A DNA stretch of 64,000 nt from Alphaproteobacteria bacterium. Lineage in GTDB: Bacteria > Pseudomonadota > Alphaproteobacteria > Kiloniellales > DSM-21159. Where the stretch lies: NCBI GenBank assembly GCA_030433005.1, contig JAUILQ010000021.1:1-64000 (forward strand), given 5' to 3'. The notes under the pieces are model-generated. The model saw only the letters and a list, made by a program, of their open reading frames with translations, made no database searches and was not told the origin of the DNA. The translations under genes and the position numbers were made by a program. The stretch's first letter is position 1, and every line of letters begins with the position of its first letter. This document shows positions 1-10,230 of the stretch, piece by piece.

Positions 1-1552
1 TGACCGCGTCGATCAGCGGCGGCCAGAGGTCGCCGGTCGGACGCTCGAGCAGCTTGGCCAGGGCCTGGATCTCGGCGTCGAGCCGGTTGAGCGCGGTCTC
101 GCGCTCCTGGAGCGTCTCGCGCGCCTCGCTGTCGGCCTGGCGCGCCGCCTGGGTCGCGGCCTCGGCCTGCTCGAGCTCGCGGCGCGCGGCCTCCAGCGCC
201 TGCTCGGCCTCGGCGACGGCGCGCTCGGCGGCCTCGACCTCGCCGGCGAAGGCGGAGCTCGCCTCGGCCTCGGCGCGCTCGCGCCCGACCCGCTCGAGCT
301 GCTCCCTGAGGCGCGCCAGGCGCTGGCCGAGCTCCTGGACCCGGCGCTCGACCGCGCGGCCCTGGGCCTCGCCCTCGGCGACGCCCTGCGAGGCCTCGCC
401 GAGCTCGCCCTCGAGCCGCGTCACCTCGGCGGCCTCGCGGTCCCGAAGGTCCTGGCGCTCGGCGCGGGCCTCGCCCTCGCCGGCCGCGGCCTGCTCCAGG
501 CCCCGGCGCTCCTCGGCGAGCCGGGCCTCGGCCTGGACCGCGTCCTCGCCCTGGGCGCGGCTGCGCGCCAGGTCGGCGTCGAGCTGCGCCAGGCGCTCCG
601 AGGCGCCCTTGCGCGCCGCCTCGATCTCCGCCGTCTCGCGGTCGAGCCCGTCGCGCGCCGAGAGCAGCCGCTGCAGCGCCGCCGCGGCCTCGGCCTCCTT
701 TTGGCGCAGCTCGGGCAGCGCGGCCGCGGCCTGGCTCTGGCGCGTCGAGGCGGTCGCCGCCAGCTCGGTCAGCTCGGCGACCTTGGCCTTGACCTGCTCG
801 TGGTCCTGGCGCGCCTTCGCGAGGCGGGCGTTCGCCGCCTCGGCGTCGACGTGGAACAGCAGCGCCTCGCTGCGCCGCAGCTGGTCGGCGATGTTGCGGT
901 AGCGGGTCGCCTGGCGGGCCTGGCGCTTGAGGCCCTGGAGCTGCGTCTCCAGCGTGCCGATGACGTCGTCCAGGCGCTCCAGGTTGGTCTCGGCGGCGCG
1001 CAGCCGGAGCTCCGCCTCGTGGCGGCGCGAGTGCAGGCCGGAGATGCCGGCCGCCTCCTCCAGCAGGTGACGGCGCTCGGAGGGCTTGGCGTTGATGATC
1101 GCGCCGATGCGGCCCTGGCCGACGATCGCCGGCGACTGGGCGCCGCTGGCCGCGTCGGCGAACAGCAGCTGGACGTCGCGCGCGCGCACCTCGCGGCCGT
1201 TGATCCGGTAAGTCGAGCCGCGCTCGCGCTCGATGCGCCGGACGATCTCCAGGTCGTCGACGTCGTTGAAGGCGGCCGGCGCCAGCCGGTCGGCGTTGTC
1301 GACGGTCAGCGTGACCTCGGCGAGGTTGCGCGCCGGCCGGGCCCCGGTCCCGCCGAAGATCACGTCGTCCATGCCGGCGCCGCGCATGCGCTTGGCCGAG
1401 GTCTCGCCCATGACCCAGCGCAGGGCTTCGACCAGGTTCGACTTGCCGCAGCCGTTCGGGCCGACCACGCCGGTCATGCCGGGCTCGATCAGCAGCTCGG
1501 TGGGATCGACGAAGGACTTGAAGCCTGACAGGCGGAGCTTGAGAAACTGCAC
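1..1552 (-). CDS. smc: Chromosome partition ATPase SMC (C-terminal part beyond window edge)
   Basis: SMC organises and compacts the chromosome as an ATP-dependent ring with ScpA/ScpB. The visible 517 residues start at a GTG and read VQFLKLRLSGFKSFVDPTEL, followed by a Walker A loop GPNGCGKSN at residues 31-39. The Q-loop region GQGRIGAIINAKPSERRHLL lies near residue 140. After about residue 170 the sequence becomes a long Ala/Glu/Arg/Gln-rich coiled-coil arm. Hinge, second arm and Walker B/signature motif lie outside the window. Downstream of the dsbA-like gene on the same strand; the mutY - DUF721 - dsbA-like - smc order is common in alphaproteobacteria. The identity is certain. The start is chosen because the head motif begins directly after this GTG. 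Confidence 0.95.
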   Translation of the reverse strand, partial: MQFLKLRLSGFKSFVDPTELLIEPGMTGVVGPNGCGKSNLVEALRWVMGETSAKRMRGAGMDDVIFGGTGARPARNLAEVTLTVDNADRLAPAAFNDVDDLEIVRRIERERGSTYRINGREVRARDVQLLFADAASGAQSPAIVGQGRIGAIINAKPSERRHLLEEAAGISGLHSRRHEAELRLRAAETNLERLDDVIGTLETQLQGLKRQARQATRYRNIADQLRRSEALLFHVDAEAANARLAKARQDHEQVKAKVAELTELAATASTRQSQAAAALPELRQKEAEAAAALQRLLSARDGLDRETAEIEAARKGASERLAQLDADLARSRAQGEDAVQAEARLAEERRGLEQAAAGEGEARAERQDLRDREAAEVTRLEGELGEASQGVAEGEAQGRAVERRVQELGQRLARLREQLERVGRERAEAEASSAFAGEVEAAERAVAEAEQALEAARRELEQAEAATQAARQADSEARETLQERETALNRLDAEIQALAKLLERPTGDLWPPLIDAV

Positions 1553-1603
1553 CAAGCCTTCGGTCGCTCCCGGGGGCTGCGCCGGCCGCGCCGGCGCCCG
1601 CCG

Positions 1604-2245
1604 CTACGCGTCGCCGTGGGCCTCTTCGAGGACCTCGACGAACTCGTCGTAGGGCATGGCGCCTTCGACCTTGCGTTCGTTGACGATGAGAGTGGGGGTG
1701 GCGGAGATGCCGATCGTGTCGCGCGCCGCGATCACGCGGGCGAGCAGCGCGTCGACCGCCTCCTGGTCGCCGACGCAGGCGTCGAAGCGCTCGCGGCTGA
1801 GGCCTGCCAGGGCGGCGCGCTGCGCCAGGGCCGCGACCGGATCCTCGGCGCGCGTCCAGGTCGCCTGCTCGGCGAAGAGCGTACCGACGTAGGCGAAGAA
1901 GGCCTTGTCGGAGGCGAGGCAATCGGCCGAGACGGCGGCCATCAGCGCCAGGCGGTCGAGCGGGTAGTGGCGATAGACGAGCCGGGCCTTGCCGGTTTCG
2001 ATCCATTCGCTGCGGACATCCGGCAGGGTCTGCTGATGGAAGGTCGCGCAGTGGCTGCAGGTCAGCGAGGCGTACTCGACGATGGTGACCGGCGCGTCGG
2101 CCGAGCCGAGAATCCGGTCGTCGTCGTAGACCTTGGTCGGGTCGTAGGAATCGGCGGCGCTTCCGGAGTCCTGCTGGGCCAGGGCCAAGCCGGTCGGAAG
2201 CAGCGGGGCGGCCATCGCCGCCATCAAGATCGTCCTACGTTTCAT
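1604..2245 (-). CDS. DsbA-family thiol:disulfide oxidoreductase, exported
   Basis: 213 residues. An N-terminal signal sequence (MKRRTILMAAMAAPLLPTGL, cleavage likely after ALA near residue 23) sends it to the periplasm. The thioredoxin-fold domain carries a CSHC redox motif at residues 63-66 in YASLTCSHCATFH, and a cis-proline segment ISATPTLIVN near residue 185. This is the DSBA-like/thioredoxin_4 family, which oxidises or isomerises disulfides in exported proteins. The next gene on the strand is smc, 51 bases downstream. No dsbB is seen in the window. The family is certain; whether it acts as oxidase or isomerase is not resolved. Confidence 0.92.
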   Translation of the reverse strand: MKRRTILMAAMAAPLLPTGLALAQQDSGSAADSYDPTKVYDDDRILGSADAPVTIVEYASLTCSHCATFHQQTLPDVRSEWIETGKARLVYRHYPLDRLALMAAVSADCLASDKAFFAYVGTLFAEQATWTRAEDPVAALAQRAALAGLSRERFDACVGDQEAVDALLARVIAARDTIGISATPTLIVNERKVEGAMPYDEFVEVLEEAHGDA

Positions 2246-2414
2246 TGCCTCACCTACTATATGTTGATGCTAGTGCAAGGGCGTCGGCCCGCTCAAGCCC
2301 GTAGATATCCACAAGAACGGTGCCGCCGCGACGGCTCTTCAACGCCCGAGATGGCGTCTTTCGTCGATTTTTCCGAGTCACGCTTTCGCGGGCGGCGGCA
2401 GCGGCCGCCGGCCC

Positions 2415-2921
2415 TCACGTCTCGCGGTCGGCGTAGACGGCGGCGCCGAGGCGGGCCAGCGCGTCGCGCAGCTCGGGATCCTCGACCGCTCCGGTTCGCG
2501 CCTGCAAGCGGGCCGTCTCGTCGCGGCCGAGCGCCCGGCCCGGGGCCGGCGCCCTGCTCTCCCGCCCCGCCGCCGCGCGCGGCAGCGGCCCCTGGACCAG
2601 CTTGACCGCCGCGACCAGGCGATAGCCGAAGTGGCTGTTGATGCGCTCGATCAGCGGGCCGGTCAGGTGCTGCAGGTCGAGCGCGAAGGCCGGCTCGACG
2701 GTCAGCGACAGCGTCGCCTCGCGGCGCTCCGCCGGATTCGGAAAGGACAGGCGGCGCGGCCGGCTGCGCGCGCCGACCAGCGGGCCGGCGATCTGCGGCC
2801 AGTCGAGCACCAGGGTCGCCTCGGCCCGGCTGCGCTTGCCGAGCAGCGGCCGGGTCAGCCCCGGCACCATCGCGCCGAGCGCGAGCAGGCCCCGCCCCCG
2901 GCTGTCGTCGTCCTTGCGCAC
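2415..2921 (-). CDS. DUF721 domain protein (DciA-related)
   Basis: 168 residues from the preferred GTG start. A DUF721 domain runs roughly from residue 10 to 110, with the typical LGAMVPGLTRPLLGKRS and LVLDWPQIAGPLV segments. DUF721 includes DciA, which recruits the replicative helicase in bacteria lacking DnaC; a helicase-loading role here is inference. An in-frame ATG at 3005 would extend it by 28 residues and would overlap the divergent mutY start inside a CATG. The GTG at 2921 has GGAG six bases upstream, while the ATG has no Shine-Dalgarno, so I choose the GTG. The Pro/Ala-rich tail after residue 125 is low complexity. Confidence 0.8.
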   Translation of the reverse strand: MRKDDDSRGRGLLALGAMVPGLTRPLLGKRSRAEATLVLDWPQIAGPLVGARSRPRRLSFPNPAERREATLSLTVEPAFALDLQHLTGPLIERINSHFGYRLVAAVKLVQGPLPRAAAGRESRAPAPGRALGRDETARLQARTGAVEDPELRDALARLGAAVYADRET

Positions 2922-3003
2922 CGGCCGCTCCGCTGGTCTCGAGACAAGGCCCCCCGGGACGCAGCTGTTCCCGGGGTCCGCGCGCGCCAGTATAGAGGAG
3001 CGC

Positions 3004-4119
3004 ATGGACAGCGGACCACCACCCCCTGCGGACCCGGCCGACCCCGAGGAAGGCGCCGGCGAGATCGCAAGCGAGGCCGCGCCGAGGCTGCTCGCCTGGT
3101 ACGACCGGCACCGCCGCCGACTGCCCTGGCGTGCGCTGCCGGGGGAGCGGCCGGATCCCTACCGCGTCTGGCTGTCGGAGATCATGCTGCAGCAGACCAC
3201 CGTCGCCACCGTCGGCCCCTACTACGAGCGCTTCACGGCTCGCTGGCCGACGGTCGCGGACCTCGCCGCCGCCGAGCGCGATGCCCTGCTCGCCGAGTGG
3301 GCGGGCCTCGGCTACTACGCCCGCGCCCGCAACCTGCACGCCTGCGCAAGGGCCGTGGTCGAGCGGCACGGCGGCGCCTTTCCCGACAGCGAGGCCGAGC
3401 TGCTGGCGCTGCCCGGCATCGGCGCCTACACCGCAGCGGCGATCGCCGCCATCGCCTTCGACCGCCCGGCGACGCCGCTCGACGGCAACATCGAGCGGGT
3501 CGTCGCCCGGCTCTTCGCGGTCACCGAGCCGCTGCCCGGCGCCAAGAAGGAGCTGAAGCGCCTGGCCGCGACCCTGACCCCGGCCGCGCGGCCCGGCGAC
3601 TATGCCCAGGCGGCGATGGACCTGGGCGCCACCGTCTGCCTGCCGGCCCGGCCGAAGTGCCTGCTCTGCCCGCTCGAGGGCCTGTGCCGGGCGCGCGCCC
3701 TCGGCATCGCCGAGCGGCTGCCGGCCAAGGCGCCCAAGCCGGAGAAGCCGATCCGCCGCGGCGTCGCCTTCCTGGCGCGCCGCGCCGACGGCCGGGTGCT
3801 GCTGCGCCGGCGCGCAGACAAGGGCCTGCTCGGCGGCATGACCGAGGTGCCCTCGAGCCGTTGGAAGCCGCTCGCCGAGGGCGCGCTCGGCGAGGCCGAG
3901 GCGCTGGCCCAGGCGCCGCTGCCGGCGGCCTGGGACGAAGTGCCGGGCGTCGTGCGCCACACCTTCACGCACTTCCACCTCGAGCTGACGCTGTGGCGCG
4001 CCGAGCTGCCGGCCGCGACCGAAGCTCCCGAGGGCGCGCGCTGGGCGGCGCTCGACGGTCTCGCCGAGGAGGCGCTGCCGACGGTCATGCGCAAGGTGCT
4101 GCGCCACGGGCTCGGCTGA
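3004..4119 (+). CDS. mutY: A/G-specific adenine glycosylase MutY
   Basis: 371 residues. Removes adenine mispaired with 8-oxoguanine in base excision repair. Helix-hairpin-helix GPD domain: catalytic Glu in SEIMLQQTTVATV (E59), HhH loop LPGIGAYTAAAI (residues 136-147) and catalytic Asp in PLDGNIERV (D160). A [4Fe-4S] motif C-x6-C-x2-C-x5-C is at residues 212-228 (CLPARPKCLLCPLEGLC). The C-terminal Nudix-like 8-oxoG recognition domain ends with HTFTHFHLEL. The ATG at 3004 is chosen because GAGGAG precedes it; the frame is open further upstream but that part is not MutY-like. Divergent from the DUF721 gene. Confidence 0.96.
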   Translation: MDSGPPPPADPADPEEGAGEIASEAAPRLLAWYDRHRRRLPWRALPGERPDPYRVWLSEIMLQQTTVATVGPYYERFTARWPTVADLAAAERDALLAEWAGLGYYARARNLHACARAVVERHGGAFPDSEAELLALPGIGAYTAAAIAAIAFDRPATPLDGNIERVVARLFAVTEPLPGAKKELKRLAATLTPAARPGDYAQAAMDLGATVCLPARPKCLLCPLEGLCRARALGIAERLPAKAPKPEKPIRRGVAFLARRADGRVLLRRRADKGLLGGMTEVPSSRWKPLAEGALGEAEALAQAPLPAAWDEVPGVVRHTFTHFHLELTLWRAELPAATEAPEGARWAALDGLAEEALPTVMRKVLRHGLG

Positions 4120-4187
4120 GGCCGGCCTCGACGTCGCCGTCGACCCGCTCGACGGGCCCTGGGAGGCGGCCGTCTCGGCGCTCGCGG

Positions 4188-5477
4188 TCAGTCGGATCGC
4201 GATCCGACATCGCGCTCGGATTGCCGCCGGACCAGCAGCTTGTCGATGCGCCGCCCGTCGATGTCGACGACTTCGATCCGCCAGTCGTCCACGATGACGC
4301 TCTGCCCCACCGACGGGAGCTCGGCCGCGAGGTGGAGAACGAATCCGGCGACGGTTGCGTAGTCTCGCGCGTCCGGGATGGCGATCCCGAGCCGGTCGGC
4401 GAACTCGTCGATCGGCATCCAGCCGGCGACCAGCAGCGAGCCGTCCCCGCGCTCGACGAACTTGGGCTCGTCGGTGTGGGTCTCGTCGAAGCCGCCGGCG
4501 ATCGCGCCGAGGATGTCCATTGCCGTCACGAGGCCTTCGAAGTGGCCGTACTCGTCGTAGACGAGCAGCATGTGTTCCGGTGACGCGCGCAGCCGCTCCA
4601 CGACGTCCATGGCCGGAAGCGCGTCGTGGATTGCCGGGGCGTGCATCATCAGGCGCCGCGGATCGAAGTTCTCAGCCGTGACGGCCAGCAGGTCCCGGCT
4701 GTGCAGGATTCCGACGATCTCGTCCGCGCCGCCGTCGCGCAGGGGAAGGCGCGACCGGCCCGAGGTCCTGAAACGCTCCAGGATCTGCTCCAGGCTGTCG
4801 CCGACCTCGGCGAGGACGACCTCGTGGCGCGGCGTCATCAAGCCGCGGGCGGTGCGGTCGGCAATCCGCATCACGCCTTCGAGCATGGCGGTCTCGGTCT
4901 TCTCGATGACCCCGGCGCTCTCGGCCTCGGCGATCAGCAGGTGGAGCTCGTCGTCGCTGACCCGATGCCGCCGGCCCCGGTCCTGCCCCAGCGCCCCCAG
5001 GATCGACTTGGCCGAGCGGTCGAGCAGCCACACGAGCGGGGCCGCCGCCACCGACAGCAGCGCCATGGCCGGCGCGACCCGCGACGCGATCGCCTCGGGA
5101 TTGGACAGGGCGATCTGCTTCGGGACCAGCTCGCCGATCACCAGCGAGAGATAGGTCACGATCACCACAACGGGGCCGACGCCGAGCGGCTGAGCCAGAG
5201 CCGGCTGGAGCCCGGCCTCCTGGAGCGCCGCCGCGGCGCGCACGCCGAGGGTGGCGCCGGAGAAGGCCCCGGAGAGGACGCCGACCAGCGTGATGCCGAT
5301 CTGCACGGTCGACAGGAAGCGGCCGAGGTCCTGGGAGAGCTTCAGCGCCTCGCGCGCACCGCGGTCGTCGCGGGCGCGCAGCTGCGCCGGGCGCGAGGAC
5401 ACGACGGCGAGCTCGGACATCGCGAGCGCGCCGTTCGTCAGAATCAGGCAAGCGAGGATGACGATCTCGAGAAGCAT
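4188..5477 (-). CDS. CNNM/CorC (HlyC-type) membrane protein with CBS pair
   Basis: 429 residues. The N-terminal DUF21 membrane domain (about residues 1-185) has four hydrophobic stretches, beginning MLLEIVILACLILTNGALAM. A CBS-domain pair follows (about 205-330, including RGLMTPRHEV and MDILGAIAGGF), then a C-terminal CorC_HlyC transporter-associated domain (about 340-420, DYATVAGFVLHLAAELPSVG). The family is linked to Mg2+/Co2+ homeostasis and efflux; the hemolysin name is historical. Convergent with mutY. Its last codons contain an 18-base perfect palindrome (4191-4208). Confidence 0.9.
   Translation of the reverse strand: MLLEIVILACLILTNGALAMSELAVVSSRPAQLRARDDRGAREALKLSQDLGRFLSTVQIGITLVGVLSGAFSGATLGVRAAAALQEAGLQPALAQPLGVGPVVVIVTYLSLVIGELVPKQIALSNPEAIASRVAPAMALLSVAAAPLVWLLDRSAKSILGALGQDRGRRHRVSDDELHLLIAEAESAGVIEKTETAMLEGVMRIADRTARGLMTPRHEVVLAEVGDSLEQILERFRTSGRSRLPLRDGGADEIVGILHSRDLLAVTAENFDPRRLMMHAPAIHDALPAMDVVERLRASPEHMLLVYDEYGHFEGLVTAMDILGAIAGGFDETHTDEPKFVERGDGSLLVAGWMPIDEFADRLGIAIPDARDYATVAGFVLHLAAELPSVGQSVIVDDWRIEVVDIDGRRIDKLLVRRQSERDVGSRSD
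4191..4208. repeat. 18-bp perfect palindrome at the corC 3' end
   Basis: GTCGGATCGCGATCCGAC is a perfect inverted repeat with no spacer. It lies in the last codons of the CorC-like gene, between two convergent genes. In RNA it could fold into a short hairpin and contribute to transcription ending, but there is no U-tract. Function is unproven. Confidence 0.4.
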
Positions 5478-5549
5478 CGGACGCGGCGTCTGTCACGGGC
5501 GACGGATTGTAGCAGCACCCGAGCGGCGACGCGCGCCGCGCCCGCGGTC

Positions 5550-6883
<1,334 letters not shown>

Positions 6884-6905
6884 AAATCAAGATGATGGGG
6901 GTCGC

Positions 6906-7532
6906 TCAGCCGGCGACCACCAGAAGCTGGCGCACCGGCTCGAAAGAGCGACGGTGGTGCACGCAGGGGCCGAGCCGCTGCAGCCCCTCCAGGTGGTCGC
7001 GCGTCGAGTAGCCCTTGTTGCGCTCCCAGGCGTAGCCCGGATGCTCCAGGGCGAGACGCGCCATCTCGCGGTCGCGCGCCACCTTGGCCAGGATCGAGGC
7101 GGCGGCGATCGAGAAGGAGCGCCCGTCGCCGCGGACAAGCGTCTCGCAGCGGCAGGCCAGCACCGGCGCCCGGTTGCCGTCGACCAGGGCGACGTCGGGC
7201 AGGCAGGACAGCGCCTCGACGGCGCGCCGCATCGCCAGGAAGGCGGCCTGCAGGATGTTCAGGCTGTCGATCTCCTCGACCTCGGCGCGGCCGATCGCGG
7301 TCTCGGCGTAGCGCGGCAGCAGCTCGGCGATGCGCTCGCGCTCGGCCGGCAGCAGCTTCTTCGAGTCGTCCAGGCCGTCGCGCAGGTCGGCGGGCAGGCG
7401 CTCGAGCGACAGGCAGACGGCGGCCGCGTAGACGGGCCCGGCGAGCGGCCCGCGCCCGACCTCGTCGACCCCGGCGATGCGCAGGCCGTCGCCGGCGCCG
7501 AGGCCGAGCTCCGTGCTGTAGTCCGGCGGCAT
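6906..7532 (-). CDS. rnhB: Ribonuclease HII
   Basis: 208 residues. Cleaves the RNA strand of RNA-DNA hybrids and single ribonucleotides in DNA. The acidic catalytic motif is in RIAGVDEVGRGPLAGPVYAA (D23, E24), followed by DDSKKLLPAERERI, a further Asp in VALVDGNRAP and the SIAAASILAKVARDREM segment, all standard for RnhB. Length is normal. It lies between the antiporter gene (18-base gap) and ccrM, a neighbourhood seen in other alphaproteobacteria. Confidence 0.96.
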   Translation of the reverse strand: MPPDYSTELGLGAGDGLRIAGVDEVGRGPLAGPVYAAAVCLSLERLPADLRDGLDDSKKLLPAERERIAELLPRYAETAIGRAEVEEIDSLNILQAAFLAMRRAVEALSCLPDVALVDGNRAPVLACRCETLVRGDGRSFSIAAASILAKVARDREMARLALEHPGYAWERNKGYSTRDHLEGLQRLGPCVHHRRSFEPVRQLLVVAG

Positions 7533-7550
7533 GCCCCCGCCTCCCTCGTG

Positions 7551-8945
7551 TCAGTCCCTGCTGCCGGTCTGCTCGGCTTCGCCCGACCCGTCAAGCTTCG
7601 CCGCTTCCTCGCCCCCGTCCGCCGCGCCGCCGAAGCGGGCGCGCAGGCCGGCGAGGCGGCGGGAGCCGGCGCCGTAGCCGGACGCGAGGCGGCGGCGCGA
7701 ACGCTGGAGCAGGCGGTTGGCCGGCCCCAGGGTCAGGCGCACCGACTCGGGGCCGGAGGTGACGCCGAGCAGCACCGCCCGGTGCAGCTGGCGCGCCGCC
7801 CCCAGGTAGAGCGGAGCGGCCGCCAGCGAGAGCACCGTGACGGCGACGATCAGCCGCTGGTCGTCGGGTCCGGCGATGCCGACCGACAGGCCGATCGCGA
7901 CCAGCACGAAGGAGAACTCGCCGATCTGGGCGAGCAGCACGCCGGCCATGAAGGCGCGCGGCCAGGTCTCGCCGAAGGCCTTGATGGCGAAGACGTTGAC
8001 CGCGGTCTTGAGGCCGATGATCAGGAACAGCACCAGCAGCACGGTGAAGAGGTTGTCGACGATGTAGCCGGCGTCGAGCAGCAGGCCGACCGACAGGAAG
8101 AAGACCATCAGCAGGACGGCCTGGATCGGCTCGGTGTGGCGCATCATCGCCGGCCGCGCCGTCGAGTTGCCGACCACCAGGCCGGCCAGGAAGGCGCCGT
8201 AGGCCGGCGACAGGCCGAGCAGGCCGGAGACCGCGGCGGCGCCGAAGCAGAAACCCAGCCCGGCGAGCGGCGTCAGGTCGACCGACTTGCCGACCAGCCG
8301 CTGGAACGGCAGCTTCAGCCGCTGGCGGCGCCCGAGATAGAGCAGCAGCAGCACCAGGAAGCCCAGCGAGAGCGCCATGCGCAGGCCGGCGATGATTCCG
8401 GCGTCGCCCTCCAGGCCGCCGCTGCCCAGGGCGTCGAGCGCCAGCATCATCGGCACGACGGCGAGGTCCTGGGCGATCAGCACGCCGACCGTGATCTGGC
8501 CGACCCGGGTCCTGAGCTCGCCGATCTCCTCGAGCATCTTGACCGCCACGGCGGTGCTCGACAGCGCCACGACGAAGCCGATGAGCGCCGCGAGCTCGAG
8601 CGACCAGCCGGTCAGGAAGGAGGCCAGCCAGGTCACGCCGACGCCGACCGCGACCTGCGCCAGCGTCGTGAAGACCGCGATCTTCCAGACCTCCTTGAAG
8701 GAGCGCAGGCTGAGCTCCATGCCGATCAAGAACAGCAGCATCAGCACGCCGAGCTCGGCGAGCAGCGCGATCGCCTCGCGGTCCTGGACCAGGCCGAGCG
8801 CCGAGGGGCCGAGCAGCGCGCCGGCCAGGATGTAGCCGACCACCGCCGGCTGGCGGAAACGGGCCATGACCATGCCGCAGCCGAGCGCCACCAGGGCGAC
8901 GATGGCGATTCCGGTCAGCTGGGCTTCGTGGTGTGCAGCTTCCAT
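7551..8945 (-). CDS. Monovalent cation:proton antiporter, CPA2/KefB-like, no TrkA-N domain
   Basis: 464 residues. About 12-13 hydrophobic segments make a Na+/H+ exchanger domain from residue 10 to 385 (GIAIVALVALGCGMVMARF; GVLMLLFLIGMELSLRSFKE; GVLIAQDLAVVPMMLALDAL). Kef proteins carry a cytosolic TrkA-N/RCK domain after the membrane part; here only an Arg/Ala/Gly-rich tail of about 75 residues remains, so regulation must differ. Exchange of K+ or Na+ for protons across the inner membrane is expected. The ATG at 8945 is chosen because the first helix starts there. It precedes rnhB on the same strand. Confidence 0.88.
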   Translation of the reverse strand: MEAAHHEAQLTGIAIVALVALGCGMVMARFRQPAVVGYILAGALLGPSALGLVQDREAIALLAELGVLMLLFLIGMELSLRSFKEVWKIAVFTTLAQVAVGVGVTWLASFLTGWSLELAALIGFVVALSSTAVAVKMLEEIGELRTRVGQITVGVLIAQDLAVVPMMLALDALGSGGLEGDAGIIAGLRMALSLGFLVLLLLYLGRRQRLKLPFQRLVGKSVDLTPLAGLGFCFGAAAVSGLLGLSPAYGAFLAGLVVGNSTARPAMMRHTEPIQAVLLMVFFLSVGLLLDAGYIVDNLFTVLLVLFLIIGLKTAVNVFAIKAFGETWPRAFMAGVLLAQIGEFSFVLVAIGLSVGIAGPDDQRLIVAVTVLSLAAAPLYLGAARQLHRAVLLGVTSGPESVRLTLGPANRLLQRSRRRLASGYGAGSRRLAGLRARFGGAADGGEEAAKLDGSGEAEQTGSRD

Positions 8946-9048
8946 GGCCGCGAGGATAGCACGGCGAATCGGGCCGGTTGCGAGCGCGGGCGGGCGCGGC
9001 GGGTGAAGCGAGCGGGCCTGCGCCCCGAGCCGTGGGGCACCGTCCTTG

Positions 9049-9081
9049 CGCTTCGCGGTGAGCCTGTCGCACCGCGAAGCG
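9049..9081 (-). terminator. 12-bp perfect hairpin downstream of the radical SAM gene
   Basis: The arms 9049-9060 and 9070-9081 (CGCTTCGCGGTG and its complement) are perfectly inverted around a 9-base loop. It lies 22 bases after the stop of the minus-strand radical SAM gene and before the antiporter start. There is no T-tract, so this is a candidate non-canonical terminator or 3' stabiliser. Confidence 0.45.
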
Positions 9082-9103
9082 TGAAGGCGCGAGACGGCGC
9101 AGG

Positions 9104-10189
9104 CTACAGCAGGCTCATCTGGCGCGAATCGGCGGCCGGGCGGCGGAACTGGCTGGTATCGAGCGTCCAGCTGCGCTCGTTGAGGCCGAGGCGCTTCTCG
9201 GCGAGGCGGAAGCGGCGGCGCAGCGCCTCGGCGTGCACGCCCTCGCCCTTCATGCGCTTGCCCCACTGGCTGTCGTAGAGCTTGCCGCCGCGCGACTGGC
9301 GGACCAGCGACAGCACCTTGGCCTTGCGCTCGGGGAAGTGCGTGTCGAGCCACTCCTCGAACAGCGGGGCGATCTCCAGGGGCAGGCGCACCATGATGTA
9401 GGAGGCGCTGGCCGCCCCGGCGTCGCGCCCGGCGGCCAGGATGCGCTCCAGCTCCATGTCGTTGATCGCCGGGATCATCGGCGAGGCGAGCACGGCGACC
9501 GGCACGCCGGCCTCGCTCAGTCGGCGGATCGCCTCCAGGCGGCGCGCCGGCGAGGCAGCGCGCGGCTCCAGGATGCGCGCGAGCTTGGGATCGAGCGTGG
9601 TCACCGACAGGCAGACCTTGGCCAGGCCGGCCCGGCCGAGCGGGCCGAGCAGGTCGAGGTCGCGCAGGATGCCGGCCGACTTGGTGACGATGCCGAAGGG
9701 GTGGCGCGCCTCGGCCAGCACCTCGATCAGCCCGCGCGTCAGGCGCAGCTCTCGCTCGACCGGCTGGTAGGGGTCGGTGACGCCGCTGATCGCCAGCGTC
9801 GTCGGCCGGTAGGAGCGCTTTGCCAGCTCCTGGCGCAGCAGCGCCGGCGCGTCGTGCTTGGCGTAGATGCGGGTCTCGAAGTCGAGCCCCGCCGACAGGC
9901 CGAGCCAGGCGTGGGTCGGCCGGGCGAAGCAGTAGATGCAGCCGTGCTCGCAGCCGCGGTAGGGATTGATCGAGCGCTCGAAGGGCACGTCGGGCGACTC
10001 GTTGCTCGCCAGGATCGTGCGGCTGCTGTCCGGCAGCACCTGGGTCTCGACGCGCGGCGCGGCCATCAGCTCGGCGTCGTCGGCCCAGCCGTCGTCGACC
10101 GCCTCGTGAGTCAGCGGCTCGAAGCGCCCGGCCTGGTTGGTGACCGCGCCGCGGCCCTTGCGCGCGCGGATCTGCGAGAGCTCGCTCAT
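9104..10189 (-). CDS. Radical SAM protein, PA0069-type
   Basis: 361 residues. The CxxxCxxC cluster motif is CEHGCIYC (C80, C84, C87), in a context NPYRGCEHGCIYCFARPTH that matches the PA0069/spore-photoproduct-lyase-like group. A Rossmann-like barrel follows (ISGVTDPYQPVERELRLTRG, GIVTKSAGILRDLDLL). The substrate of this group is unknown. The ATG at 10189 is used because upstream codons in the open frame lack conservation. It begins 41 bases beyond the phosphotransferase stop on the same strand. Confidence 0.88.
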   Translation of the reverse strand: MSELSQIRARKGRGAVTNQAGRFEPLTHEAVDDGWADDAELMAAPRVETQVLPDSSRTILASNESPDVPFERSINPYRGCEHGCIYCFARPTHAWLGLSAGLDFETRIYAKHDAPALLRQELAKRSYRPTTLAISGVTDPYQPVERELRLTRGLIEVLAEARHPFGIVTKSAGILRDLDLLGPLGRAGLAKVCLSVTTLDPKLARILEPRAASPARRLEAIRRLSEAGVPVAVLASPMIPAINDMELERILAAGRDAGAASASYIMVRLPLEIAPLFEEWLDTHFPERKAKVLSLVRQSRGGKLYDSQWGKRMKGEGVHAEALRRRFRLAEKRLGLNERSWTLDTSQFRRPAADSRQMSLL

Positions 10190-10230
10190 GGCGCCGACGA
10201 TAGCGCCGGGACGAGAACAAAACAAGAATA

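Noticed and set aside
54..902. Long plus-strand frame rich in Ser/Ala/Arg
   Set aside because: It is the antisense of the SMC coiled-coil region; composition is a G+C artefact and no motif is present.
6954..9278. 774-codon plus-strand open frame
   Set aside because: Antisense to rnhB and the antiporter gene, both of which have clear motifs on the minus strand; Gln/His/Arg-rich composition is typical of shadow frames.
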